From assembly GCA_946405695.1 (NCBI GenBank), contig CAMJIA010000019.1, forward strand, positions 1 to 28,476: a DNA stretch of 28,476 nucleotides, in the 5' to 3' direction. Source of the DNA: an uncultured Prevotellaceae bacterium (GTDB lineage Bacteria; Bacteroidota; Bacteroidia; Bacteroidales; Bacteroidaceae). Made by a program: the position numbers and the translations under genes. Under the pieces are notes generated by a model. That model saw nothing but the letters and a program-made list of their open reading frames with translations, did not search any database and had not been told where the DNA came from. How positions within the stretch are numbered: the stretch's first letter is position 1; each line of letters opens with the position of its first letter. Of the stretch, positions 7,088-14,953 are shown in pieces.

Positions 7088-8392
7088 ATGAATAGAAATA
7101 TAAAAATTGCCATTGGCAATACACTAAGGGCACTATCGCTAATACTTCTGGTATTGGTGATGGCAGCATGCCATGATACAACATCGTCCTACGACACCCC
7201 GCGTACGCAGGGTGCTACGTTGGAAGATGTAAACACTGGACTGCCCAAGGTCAACATTGAAACCCCACAAGGACAAGCCATTACAAGCAAGGAAGACTGG
7301 ATTGCCGATGCAACCATAACCATCTACGACACAGACGGCACTGAAACAAGCTATAAGACAAGTGTCAAGGGACGTGGCAACTCTACATGGGCCTATCCCA
7401 AAAAGCCATACGCGATAAAGCTCGATAAGAAGAACGAGATTCTTGGCATGCCCAAGCACAAGCGGTGGTGTCTTCTGGCAAATTATGTCGACCGAACCAT
7501 GATGCGCAACGATGTAGCCTTTGAGATTGCCCGCCACATGCCAGGACTAGATTATACACCCAGCGGCAAGTTTGTGGAGCTGTTTCTCAATGGTGTCCAT
7601 CAGGGCAACTACTATCTCTGCGAACAAGTCAAGGTCGACAAGAATCGCGTCAACATCACCGAATTGGACGAGAAGGCAACCACCGGCCTAGGAATAACAG
7701 GTGGCTATCTCATGGAACTGGACTCCCACTATGATGAGGAGTTTAAGTTCATGTCGCAATACTACGACATGCCATGGCAATTCAAGGATCCTGATGTCGT
7801 TAACGATGCGCAATACGATTATATGAGGAACTTCGTCAACGAGATGGAGGCTTCTCTAAATGACCCAACACGTTTTGCGAATCGCGAATTTACCAAATAC
7901 ATGGATTTGGAGAGTTTTGTTGACTGGTGGCTGGTCTATGAACTGACCATGAACTACGAGACATACTATCCTAACAGTACCTTCATGTACAAGGACATAG
8001 ACACTGACGGAGCCATCACAAAGATAAAGGCCGGACCAGTATGGGACTTCGACTTCAAGACATTTTTGCCAGAATACACTCACCAATTTGGTACCAAGCA
8101 CGATCTGTACTACCCCAGATTGTTCATGGACGAAGAATTCCGCCTGTTGGTAAAGGAACGTTGGCAGAAAGTGAAAGAGTCGGACTTACTGACATACATC
8201 AGCGGCTATATCGACAAGAACGAAGAGTTACTGACGGCTTCTGACGAGCTGAATACTCCCATGTGGCCTATCACAGGAGCTGATGCTGTCAACAAAGACT
8301 CGATGCTAAACTTCCATGATGCGGTACAACGCATCAAGGATGCTCTGCAAAAAAAATACATCTGGTTAGAAACTGCAATACAGAACTTATAA
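7088..8392 (+). CDS. CotH-family (protein kinase-like) lipoprotein
   Basis: 434 aa. Lipoprotein signal with lipobox MAAC (Cys28), so the mature protein is surface or periplasmic and lipid-anchored. The body matches the CotH family: KGRGNSTW near residue 95, KPYAIKLDKK, WCLLANYVDRTMMRN, YYLCEQVKVDKNRVNI, GGYLMELD and GPVWDFDF. CotH of Bacillus spores is an atypical kinase that phosphorylates a coat protein, and relatives occur as secreted proteins in many bacteria; the Bacteroidota targets are unknown. The following outer-membrane barrel gene starts 12 bases downstream, so the two form an operon. The pair sits on the opposite strand between two halves of a glycosyltransferase set. The ATG is supported by the signal sequence and by the nearby -7 box. 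Confidence 0.88.
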   Translation: MNRNIKIAIGNTLRALSLILLVLVMAACHDTTSSYDTPRTQGATLEDVNTGLPKVNIETPQGQAITSKEDWIADATITIYDTDGTETSYKTSVKGRGNSTWAYPKKPYAIKLDKKNEILGMPKHKRWCLLANYVDRTMMRNDVAFEIARHMPGLDYTPSGKFVELFLNGVHQGNYYLCEQVKVDKNRVNITELDEKATTGLGITGGYLMELDSHYDEEFKFMSQYYDMPWQFKDPDVVNDAQYDYMRNFVNEMEASLNDPTRFANREFTKYMDLESFVDWWLVYELTMNYETYYPNSTFMYKDIDTDGAITKIKAGPVWDFDFKTFLPEYTHQFGTKHDLYYPRLFMDEEFRLLVKERWQKVKESDLLTYISGYIDKNEELLTASDELNTPMWPITGADAVNKDSMLNFHDAVQRIKDALQKKYIWLETAIQNL

Positions 8393-8404
8393 AAACAACA
8401 CAAC

Positions 8405-8983
8405 ATGAAGAAGACATTATTCCTTTCACTCATTTTATTAACCTTTTCTATGAGCATTTCCGCACAGATATGGTTGGGCGGTGAATTGGCCGTAAAGAAT
8501 AACGCCACATCGCTTGGTGAGTTGGAAATGAACAAAAAGAGTTCTGTTGAGATAATGCCTGAAGCAGGATGGAATCTTAGCGATAAGTGGGCAATAGGCC
8601 TACAATTAGGCTTTTCACATTTTAGCCAAGGACAAATTAGTATTATCGATCAGACTGTCACTGGCAACATCAATATCTTCAGCATAAAGCCGTTCACGCG
8701 ATACACCTTCTACAAGATTGACAAGTTTTCGTTTTTTACAGATGCTGGCATCGGGTTTAAAAGTATTTCCATATCTGACTACGACACGATATATGGTATT
8801 GGCATTACTATAAACCCTGGTCTGTCCTACGACATCAACCACAAATGGAGTCTCGTTGCTCACATAGGCAACACTGGCTACGAACATACCTGGATGAAGT
8901 TGCGCAACGAGACACTGAGGGACGACAACTTCAAATTAGAACTTTTCAGCGGTCTGAGTTTCGGACTATATTTTAAACTATAG
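8405..8983 (+). CDS. Small outer-membrane beta-barrel protein
   Basis: 192 aa. A signal peptide (KKTLFLSLILLTFSMSISAQ) is followed by alternating amphipathic strands: GWNLSDKWAIGLQLGFSHF, then ITINPGLSYDINHKWSLVAH, and it ends SGLSFGLYFKL with an aromatic residue two before the end, typical of barrel proteins recognised by BAM. Predicted as an eight-strand OmpX/OmpA-like barrel from size alone. No enzymatic motif is seen. It follows the CotH lipoprotein by 12 bases and may be a surface partner, scaffold or substrate of it. Its last 11 bases overlap the convergent membrane glycosyltransferase gene. Confidence 0.8.
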   Translation: MKKTLFLSLILLTFSMSISAQIWLGGELAVKNNATSLGELEMNKKSSVEIMPEAGWNLSDKWAIGLQLGFSHFSQGQISIIDQTVTGNINIFSIKPFTRYTFYKIDKFSFFTDAGIGFKSISISDYDTIYGIGITINPGLSYDINHKWSLVAHIGNTGYEHTWMKLRNETLRDDNFKLELFSGLSFGLYFKL

Positions 8984-10160
8984 CCGTACTGTCGCCTTTG
9001 TCAGGAACATAGTCCTTGGTGGCCATCTCCCAACACAGTTTCAACCAAACCAATGTGACGGGTAATGCCTTCAAGGCATACGGTTGTACCCACTCTTTGC
9101 GGAGATATGCAGGAAAGAGGTCACTAGGCGACATACTGGTCAGTACAAAGACAAAGACCATCAGCGCAACATCCCAATTGTTGCGTTTCCACGGTGCAGC
9201 CGTGTACCATACTACCACACCAACCAGCGCGATGATATAGCCACTCGACTCGCTACCCGTTGAGAATAGAACGGTAAACATCAGTACAGAAGCCAGCAAC
9301 GTCTGGCGGAACGCCATATGCTTGTATTGTGAAATGCGCAGATAAGGAATACCAAACATGACAAGTCCAGGCAGGATAAGCCACAGGTCACTAAATTCCA
9401 GCCCCGTCACACGATGAACCATGCCCAGTAACGAGATATTTTGCATCAGCGATGCTGCATTCTCACTATTCTTCGACACCAAGTCCACAAACCAAGCCTG
9501 ATACTGTCCTATCACATAGTCAGGACTGCTGAGAACCATCGGTGCGACAAACATGGCTATCCCCCACCCGATGAGCGACAGGACAAAACGCATCTTATGC
9601 TTCGAAAAGAAGAAAAAGGCCAGTCCTACAATGCCATAGAGTTTAACGAATGTACCCAATATGATAAAGAATGCTGCTGTAGCATCCCGTTCTTTCTCTA
9701 TCAGGAAGAATGCCAGTACAATAATGGCTGCTATGGCAATATTAAACTGCTGCATATACAGTGCTGTCAGTAACTCATGGGCACAGAACCACAGCGCGAA
9801 CAGTTGCTGGCCACTTGTCAGCAGCGAGCTCCGTATAGCCACATAGAGGAATAACGACAAGGCGATACACCACATGGTAAGACCCAACCATTCAGGAACT
9901 ACAGCAAAAGGAGCTATCACCAACGAGAATAGCGGACCGTAATGGTTAATATCCCAATGCTCTTGAGGATATTCAGCATACAAGGGAAGCCCCTGCCAAG
10001 CATGCCAAAACGACCCACGGAATACTAAGAAGTTATTGTGCGAATGCAGCTTCATGACAGCTGCCAGCAAGCCTAACAACAGCCATAATCCTGCTAACGT
10101 ACGGAAATCACGGAAGAAGGGACGAGCAAAAAACGCCTTACACTTTGATAAATAATTCAT
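8973..10160 (-). CDS. GT87-like (DUF2029) membrane glycosyltransferase, paralogue of the gene at 4838
   Basis: 395 aa, multi-span. It aligns end to end with the 406-aa protein: WDINHYGPLFSLVIAPFA in the first loop, LGTFVKLYGIVGLAFFFF in the middle, AFRQTLLASVLMFTVLFSTG and QPYALKALPVT near the end. The main difference is a shorter loop near residue 245. It should transfer a sugar from a polyprenyl-phosphate carrier outside the cytoplasmic membrane. It is the last gene of the minus-strand run 12763 to 8973, separated from the WaaE-like gene by only 17 bases that are filled with a repeat. A dedicated donor synthase may be the same-strand gene at 6028-6957. Confidence 0.8.
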   Translation of the reverse strand: MNYLSKCKAFFARPFFRDFRTLAGLWLLLGLLAAVMKLHSHNNFLVFRGSFWHAWQGLPLYAEYPQEHWDINHYGPLFSLVIAPFAVVPEWLGLTMWCIALSLFLYVAIRSSLLTSGQQLFALWFCAHELLTALYMQQFNIAIAAIIVLAFFLIEKERDATAAFFIILGTFVKLYGIVGLAFFFFSKHKMRFVLSLIGWGIAMFVAPMVLSSPDYVIGQYQAWFVDLVSKNSENAASLMQNISLLGMVHRVTGLEFSDLWLILPGLVMFGIPYLRISQYKHMAFRQTLLASVLMFTVLFSTGSESSGYIIALVGVVVWYTAAPWKRNNWDVALMVFVFVLTSMSPSDLFPAYLRKEWVQPYALKALPVTLVWLKLCWEMATKDYVPDKGDSTAIV

Positions 10161-10162
10161 AC

Positions 10163-10193
10163 CTCTTACTGCTTACATCACACATCTGACATC
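10163..10193 (-). repeat. Gene-junction repeat, copy B
   Basis: A 31-base element matching copy A (10951-10981) at 27 positions. On the coding strand it reads GATGTCAGATGTGTGATGTA and ends AAGAG two bases before the ATG at 10160; its first half encodes the final residues (MSDV) and the stop of the upstream gene. Confidence 0.7.
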
Positions 10194-10948
10194 TTCCCTC
10201 TCTCTTCTATCAGCTTTGCAACGACCGCAAACTGGTAGTGGGCATCGAGCAAAGCCTGTATGAGACCTGCCTTGCCATCCAAGAAACCACCTTTTATAAA
10301 ATAAGACTTTACAAAGCGGAACAGTGGACGGAACAGCATGGCACCAACGCCCCAACTCTTCTGGCGACGACGCGGCACCTCGTTGGTGGAATAGGTATCA
10401 TGCTTGCGTAGGATATCACTGACCGAGTCGTTGGCCAGATGTTCGAAGGCCAGTTCCTGACGATTCTTATCGATGCGTTCCACACGTCCGTCAACCTCTG
10501 GCGCACAGTGGATGACAGGCGGCCAATGGGTCTTATCCTGACGGAAGAAACGAAGGATATAGTCAGGATAGTGACTGCGCATGAAACGTCCCATGAAATA
10601 GTTCTTGCGAGGTATTGCCAAACCTTCTGGACAGTCACTACTACTGATGCGCTGATACAGATACTCACGCAATGCAGGAGTCACGATTTCGTCGGCATCG
10701 ACCACCAACACCCATGGATACTTGGCCTCATGAATGGCATATTCACGGGCAGGCTCCACGATATTATACTTCTTGCGTTCGAAGGTCACCACCCTACAGC
10801 CATACTTCTGAGCTATCTCCAGAGTGCTATCGGTACTCTCCATGTCGCAGATGAGTATCTCGTCAAAGTCCTTGACAGCCTCCAGCACACGCACCAAATG
10901 CTGCTCAGCATTATAGGTATTGATAACAACCGATATCTTGTTCTCCAT
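10178..10948 (-). CDS. GT2 glycosyltransferase, WaaE/KdtX-like
   Basis: 256 aa. ISVVINTYNAEQHL opens the GT-A fold; CDMESTDSTLEIA and VLVVDADEIVTP (Asp84, Asp86 region) are the nucleotide-sugar motifs; then AIPRKNYFMGRFMRSHYPDY and RFFRQDK are hallmarks of the WaaE branch that adds sugars to LPS inner core or similar lipids. One amphipathic C-terminal region, no clear span. It follows the LpxL-like acyltransferase with a 34-base gap occupied by a repeat, and precedes the GT87-like gene, fitting LPS assembly. The last residues (KMSDV) are encoded by the junction repeat and may not be functional. Confidence 0.85.
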   Translation of the reverse strand: MENKISVVINTYNAEQHLVRVLEAVKDFDEILICDMESTDSTLEIAQKYGCRVVTFERKKYNIVEPAREYAIHEAKYPWVLVVDADEIVTPALREYLYQRISSSDCPEGLAIPRKNYFMGRFMRSHYPDYILRFFRQDKTHWPPVIHCAPEVDGRVERIDKNRQELAFEHLANDSVSDILRKHDTYSTNEVPRRRQKSWGVGAMLFRPLFRFVKSYFIKGGFLDGKAGLIQALLDAHYQFAVVAKLIEERGKMSDV

Positions 10949-10950
10949 GA

Positions 10951-10981
10951 CTCTTACATCTTACATCAGACATATGACATC
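10951..10981 (-). repeat. Gene-junction repeat, copy A
   Basis: A 31-base element built of GATGTMA/GATGTAA-like units, identical to copy B (10163-10193) at 27 of 31 positions. It starts directly after the stop of the acyltransferase (TAA at 10985-10983) and ends AAGAG two bases before the ATG of the WaaE-like gene at 10948, so it fills the whole junction. Confidence 0.7.
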
Positions 10982-10982
10982 A

Positions 10983-11975
10983 TTAGTGATGCCAATAGCT
11001 ACGCCATCCCTTCATCTTGGCATACTCCTCCTCCGTAACCTTCTCGTAGACCTTGCCATCGCGAACTTCCCAACGGATGTCAAACTCCTCCTTGGTACGC
11101 GACCAACGGTCGTGGCTCCACAGCCACAAGGCAGGATCGCGACGGATGGTCTTTTCCAGTTCTTGCATATAGCACTCCGTCAGTTTGTAATCGGGAATCG
11201 TTTCCGAGTGACGCTCTATCAGTTTGAACTCGCACTCATAATAACCACGTTTTACACGACGTACGTCACCATAGAAAAATGCCTGCTTGGTGCGCTTAAT
11301 AATGCGCTCCGAACCTGTAAACACAGGCGTTAGATGGTTGAGGAATGGTACCCACAAGTGGATATTACGCCAGTTGGGTTTCTGGTCAGCGATATATCCC
11401 ACAACGAGGGGTTTACCTTCCTGATGGTACTTCACGATATGGCGCAACGTCTCTTCCATAGGGATACAGACACTGCCAAAACGCTGGCGGATATAAAGGA
11501 ACAGACGGTCGAAGTCAGGATTCTCAATAGGGTGATACAACTCGGCACAGACACCTTTGTCAGACAACGCCAATGGCAGGGTGCTAATCCACTCCCAGTT
11601 GCAATAGTGGCCCAGCATGACGCCACACGAGACGCCCTCGTTCCACAACTTCTCAATATTTTCCGTGCCCTTGAACACCATACGACGACGCATCTCCTTC
11701 TCACTGATGGTCATCAGTTTGATGCTTTCTACCAGATAGTCGCAGAACCAATGGTAGAAGCCCTGCTCAATCTGCTCAACCTCCTTGGCGCTCTTCTCAG
11801 GAAAGGCCGTCGTAATGTTTTGACGGACGATTTTAGTGCGATAGCCTGCAATACGATATAAGACAAAGTACATGATATCAGAAAAGATATAATGTACCCA
11901 CAAAGGGAATATTGACGTCACCCAAAGCAGGGCGAAGCAACAGTATGCCAACAGTTTATTCAACCTTCTTTTCAT
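10983..11975 (-). CDS. Lipid A biosynthesis acyltransferase (LpxL/HtrB family)
   Basis: 330 aa. An N-terminal hydrophobic anchor (about 8-40) precedes the acyltransferase domain, with the H-x4-E catalytic box in GHYCNWEW (His123, Glu128). Other family marks are VRQNITTAFPEKS near 50-62, VVGYIADQKPNW and GSERIIKRTKQAFFYGDVRR. Such enzymes add a secondary acyl chain to lipid A on the inner face of the cytoplasmic membrane, or a related acyl transfer. It overlaps the upstream GT2 gene by four bases (11972-11975) and is followed by a WaaE-like gene, consistent with LPS. Which acyl chain it uses cannot be judged. Confidence 0.9.
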   Translation of the reverse strand: MKRRLNKLLAYCCFALLWVTSIFPLWVHYIFSDIMYFVLYRIAGYRTKIVRQNITTAFPEKSAKEVEQIEQGFYHWFCDYLVESIKLMTISEKEMRRRMVFKGTENIEKLWNEGVSCGVMLGHYCNWEWISTLPLALSDKGVCAELYHPIENPDFDRLFLYIRQRFGSVCIPMEETLRHIVKYHQEGKPLVVGYIADQKPNWRNIHLWVPFLNHLTPVFTGSERIIKRTKQAFFYGDVRRVKRGYYECEFKLIERHSETIPDYKLTECYMQELEKTIRRDPALWLWSHDRWSRTKEEFDIRWEVRDGKVYEKVTEEEYAKMKGWRSYWHH

Positions 11976-12763
11976 GTCTTCAATATATCTACGTGTTTGT
12001 CTAAACCATGTTCCACACGTACCACATTCAACTCATTATTACGATCAATTAACTTGCGAGTCTGAGCCAAATCATGCTTTGTCGGATGTTCTGGATGCCA
12101 TACATGGTATTCAATACACATGAATTTCACGAACACTTTCTTACGACCAATGCGTTTTAAGCGTTCTTGAACATCTTCATCTTCATATCCATATGACGCA
12201 ATAACCTCATCGTAACCGTTTATTTCATAAATATCATCTTTCCAGTATGCCATATTGCATCCTCGGAGGTGGTTATAGGTATAGAAAAGAGGGGTTAGCA
12301 TCGGACAGCGCAACGCATTCATACGATCAAACAAGCCCGGCCGGAAAAAGGAAAAATGAATTTTTTCGCCCTCTTTCAAACGATTTGTATAATGCTCAGT
12401 AATACGACTTCGACTTCCGCATACAAAAGTTCCTCTCTTGGCAAGACGGAGATGATCAGCTATAAAATGTCGCTCCATTATAATATCCCCGTCAATTTGA
12501 ATAATATACTCACCTTTTGCTGTAGCTAAGGCTTTGTTTCGTATTTCTGCCAAGCGGAAGCCTTTATCTTCCTGCCATACATGACGAACCGGACAAGTCA
12601 ATCTGCCCTGCCAATATTCAACTACACGACGAGTTTCATCTTTGGAGCCATCATCTGCAACAACAATTTCCCCAGGCATAACCGTCTGTCTGGTTACGCT
12701 CTCTAAACACAAATTTAATGCCATAGGAAAATTATATGTGGAAATGAGCAGAGTTGTTGTCAT
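11972..12763 (-). CDS. GT2 glycosyltransferase with galactosyltransferase-type C-terminal region
   Basis: 263 aa. The GT-A half has LISTYNFPMAL, VVADDGSKDETR and the metal motif QIDGDII (Asp91, Asp93). The second half has LRGCNMAYWKDD and YGYEDEDVQERLKRIG, the acidic acceptor-binding motif of the GT7 C-terminal/chondroitin-polymerase-like group, then EYHVWHPEHP. It is the first gene of a four-gene minus-strand operon that continues with the acyltransferase by a four-base overlap. A -7 box (12794-12801) gives a leader of about 25 bases. The sugar added is unknown. Base composition becomes visibly more A+T-rich from here to about 18 kb. Confidence 0.88.
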   Translation of the reverse strand: MTTTLLISTYNFPMALNLCLESVTRQTVMPGEIVVADDGSKDETRRVVEYWQGRLTCPVRHVWQEDKGFRLAEIRNKALATAKGEYIIQIDGDIIMERHFIADHLRLAKRGTFVCGSRSRITEHYTNRLKEGEKIHFSFFRPGLFDRMNALRCPMLTPLFYTYNHLRGCNMAYWKDDIYEINGYDEVIASYGYEDEDVQERLKRIGRKKVFVKFMCIEYHVWHPEHPTKHDLAQTRKLIDRNNELNVVRVEHGLDKHVDILKT

Positions 12764-12793
12764 ATCGCATTAATATCGTTTACTATCCAAGTG

Positions 12794-12801
12794 CAAAGTT
12801 A
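12794..12801 (-). promoter_or_regulatory. -7 promoter box for the minus-strand operon 12763-8973
   Basis: TAACTTTG on the minus strand, followed by a GC-containing start region; the ATG is 30 bases downstream. No -33 TTTG is visible. It is divergent from the box at 12845-12852. Confidence 0.5.
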
Positions 12802-12844
12802 CAAAAAAAATTATATTTATATACCTTCTTCTTGTTTTTTTTCG

Positions 12845-12852
12845 TATCTTTG
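12845..12852 (+). promoter_or_regulatory. -7 promoter box for the GlfT-like gene
   Basis: TATCTTTG, the same octamer as in the greA promoter, 19 bases before the ATG at 12872. No clear -33 element. Confidence 0.55.
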
Positions 12853-12871
12853 CAAACAAAACGTAGTAATT

Positions 12872-13792
12872 ATGAATGTTATTTGCGTAATAGTTACATA
12901 TAACAGGTTGCAACTTCTGAAAGAATGTATAGCTGCCGTAAGACAACAAAGCCATCCCATAACTCGTATTATCATCATTGACAATCATTCTACTGATGGG
13001 ACAACAGAATATCTATCAGATTATGCTGGGAATCCACAATTCCAAATTGTCACTATGGAAAAGAATGTAGGAGGTGCTGGCGGATTTTCTGAGGGGGTAA
13101 AACAAGCTGCACTAGCACACGCTGACTGGATATGGCTCATGGACGATGATACGATTCCACAACCAGATGCCCTAGAGAATATGATACCATATACGCAAGT
13201 GGAAAAGGTAGGTTTTATCTGTAGTGAAGTCGTTTGGATTGACGGATCATCACATATGATGAATCAAGCCAAGCTTCTAAGCGATCAAAGTATGAAGAGC
13301 CAAATTCTCAGTCCAGTAGGGAAGTCTTCAGAAAATGTTGAATTGGCAGAGATGGCTTCGTTTGTTTCTTTGCTAATCAACGGTAACATACCCTGGAAAC
13401 TTGGATTACCATATAAAGAATTTTTTATTTGGTGCGATGACGCAGAATATACCAAACGCATTACAAGCAATGGGTATTATGGTTTATACGTAAAAAATAG
13501 CATCGCACTACATAAGACTGGAGAGAACTATGTTTCCTCCCTACATACTGTTCCCGCTTCTGCCTCATGGAAGATATATTATGGTGTTCGCAATGACTCT
13601 TTTCTTAGACGCAAGAAGAAAGGTTGGGTACGTTTTTTCTTTTCTCAACTAAACTGTTTTCGTACCCATGCGCATCGCATCAAGAAACGCCATTTGCCTA
13701 AGGATGAGGAACTCAAATTACTTAAGGCCAATAACCGAGGGCTCATTGATGGTTTTTTGTTTAATCCCCAAATAGAATATTTACAGGAATAA
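12872..13792 (+). CDS. GT2 glycosyltransferase, GlfT/rhamnosyltransferase-like
   Basis: 306 aa from the ATG at 12872, where the family begins (NVICVIVTYNR). Diagnostic motifs are IIDNHSTDGT, NVGGAGGFSEG (about 65-75), WLMDDDT (Asp91-93) and FIWCDDAEYTKRI (Asp189, Asp190), then HKTGE (His214). This set is shared by the galactofuranosyltransferases GlfT1/GlfT2 and some rhamnosyltransferases. UDP-galactopyranose mutase is encoded by the convergent neighbour, which favours UDP-galactofuranose as donor. An in-frame upstream extension overlaps the promoter and is rejected. The gene is A+T-rich. It ends 27 bases before the glf stop, with no terminator between. Confidence 0.85.
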   Translation: MNVICVIVTYNRLQLLKECIAAVRQQSHPITRIIIIDNHSTDGTTEYLSDYAGNPQFQIVTMEKNVGGAGGFSEGVKQAALAHADWIWLMDDDTIPQPDALENMIPYTQVEKVGFICSEVVWIDGSSHMMNQAKLLSDQSMKSQILSPVGKSSENVELAEMASFVSLLINGNIPWKLGLPYKEFFIWCDDAEYTKRITSNGYYGLYVKNSIALHKTGENYVSSLHTVPASASWKIYYGVRNDSFLRRKKKGWVRFFFSQLNCFRTHAHRIKKRHLPKDEELKLLKANNRGLIDGFLFNPQIEYLQE

Positions 13793-13819
13793 CTGCTCCA
13801 TCAGAAAAATACACGTTAA

Positions 13820-14953
13820 CTAAGGTATTTCTACCGATAAGGCTTTCTCCATCGTAGGAGCCATATCGTAGTACTTATACTCTGCCAGTCGACCACCAAA
13901 GATAATGTGCTGTTCCTTCTCTGCTAATAAGCTATACTTCTCATAAAGCTGCTGGTTACGCTCATCATTGACAGGATAGTAAGGTTCCATACCAGGTTGC
14001 CACTCAGTAGAATATTCTCTTGAGATAATGGTCATCGGATTCTTATCGATGTCAGCACCAAAGCATTCAAAATGTTTGTGCTCTATGATACGAGTGTAAG
14101 GAATTTCTCGCTCCGTATAATTAATCACAGCATTGCCTTGATAGTTAGACATGCCAAGGGCCTCAGTTTCAAAGCGAACGGTACGCCACTCCAGTCGGCC
14201 GAATCGATAGTCATAGAAACGGTCTATCTCGCCTGTAAAGACCACTTTTTCAGCCAAGCCATCCAGTTCAGCACGATGAGAGAAATAGTCTACGCCCAAT
14301 CTAACCTCACAACCTTCCAGCAGTTTGTCTATCAGTTTATTATATCCGCCAATAGGGATTCCCTGAAACTTATCGTTGAAGTAGTTATTGTCGAACACCA
14401 GGCGAACAGGCAAACGACGAATAATGAAAGCTGGCAGTTCTGTACAAGGACGTCCCCACTGCTTCTCGGTATATCCCTTGATAAGCCGCTCATAGATATC
14501 ACGTCCTATCAACAGCAAGGCCTGCTCTTCCAGATTACGAGGTTCAGCGACACCTTGTTCCTCCAATATATGACGAGCATCCGCACGCTGCTCTTCCAAT
14601 TTGGCTGTTGCTTCTGCCGGTGTATGTACGCCCCACATTTGGTAGAACGTATTCATATTGAATGGCAGGTTATACAATTTACCCTTATAGTTTGCCACAG
14701 GACTATTGGTATAGCGATTAAAGGGCACAAGTGAGTTGACAAAACGCCACAACTCCTCGTTATTAGTATGGAAGATGTGTGCGCCATAGCGATGGACATT
14801 GATTCCCTCCATCTCCTCGCAATAGATATTACCACCCTTATGCTCGCGACGGTCAATCACCAAGCACTTCTTTCCTGCCTGACGAGCGTGCCAGGCAAAT
14901 GTAGCGCCAAAGAGTCCGGAGCCTACAATCAGATAATCATAATTCTTAGTCAT
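13820..14953 (-). CDS. glf: UDP-galactopyranose mutase
   Basis: 377 aa, standard length. It converts UDP-galactopyranose to UDP-galactofuranose with reduced FAD. The N-terminal dinucleotide fold is clear (YLIVGSGLFGATFA, then CLVIDRREHKGGNIYCEE); further hallmarks are RYGAHIFHTNNEE, FNMNTFYQMWG, KGYTEKQWGRPC, IPIGGYNKL and the C-terminal REYSTEWQPG with EPYYPVND. All major regions are present, so it should be active. It is the last gene of the operon 20013 to 13820, overlapping LicD by four bases (14950-14953). A GlfT-like gene converges on it. Confidence 0.96.
   Translation of the reverse strand: MTKNYDYLIVGSGLFGATFAWHARQAGKKCLVIDRREHKGGNIYCEEMEGINVHRYGAHIFHTNNEELWRFVNSLVPFNRYTNSPVANYKGKLYNLPFNMNTFYQMWGVHTPAEATAKLEEQRADARHILEEQGVAEPRNLEEQALLLIGRDIYERLIKGYTEKQWGRPCTELPAFIIRRLPVRLVFDNNYFNDKFQGIPIGGYNKLIDKLLEGCEVRLGVDYFSHRAELDGLAEKVVFTGEIDRFYDYRFGRLEWRTVRFETEALGMSNYQGNAVINYTEREIPYTRIIEHKHFECFGADIDKNPMTIISREYSTEWQPGMEPYYPVNDERNQQLYEKYSLLAEKEQHIIFGGRLAEYKYYDMAPTMEKALSVEIP

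Noticed and set aside
10439..11333. Two overlapping plus-strand open frames
   Set aside because: Antisense to the WaaE-like and acyltransferase genes, no family signature and no promoter.
12791..12871. Earlier start for the GlfT-like gene
   Set aside because: The 27 extra codons span the promoter box and read as unrelated aromatic/basic sequence before the family start.
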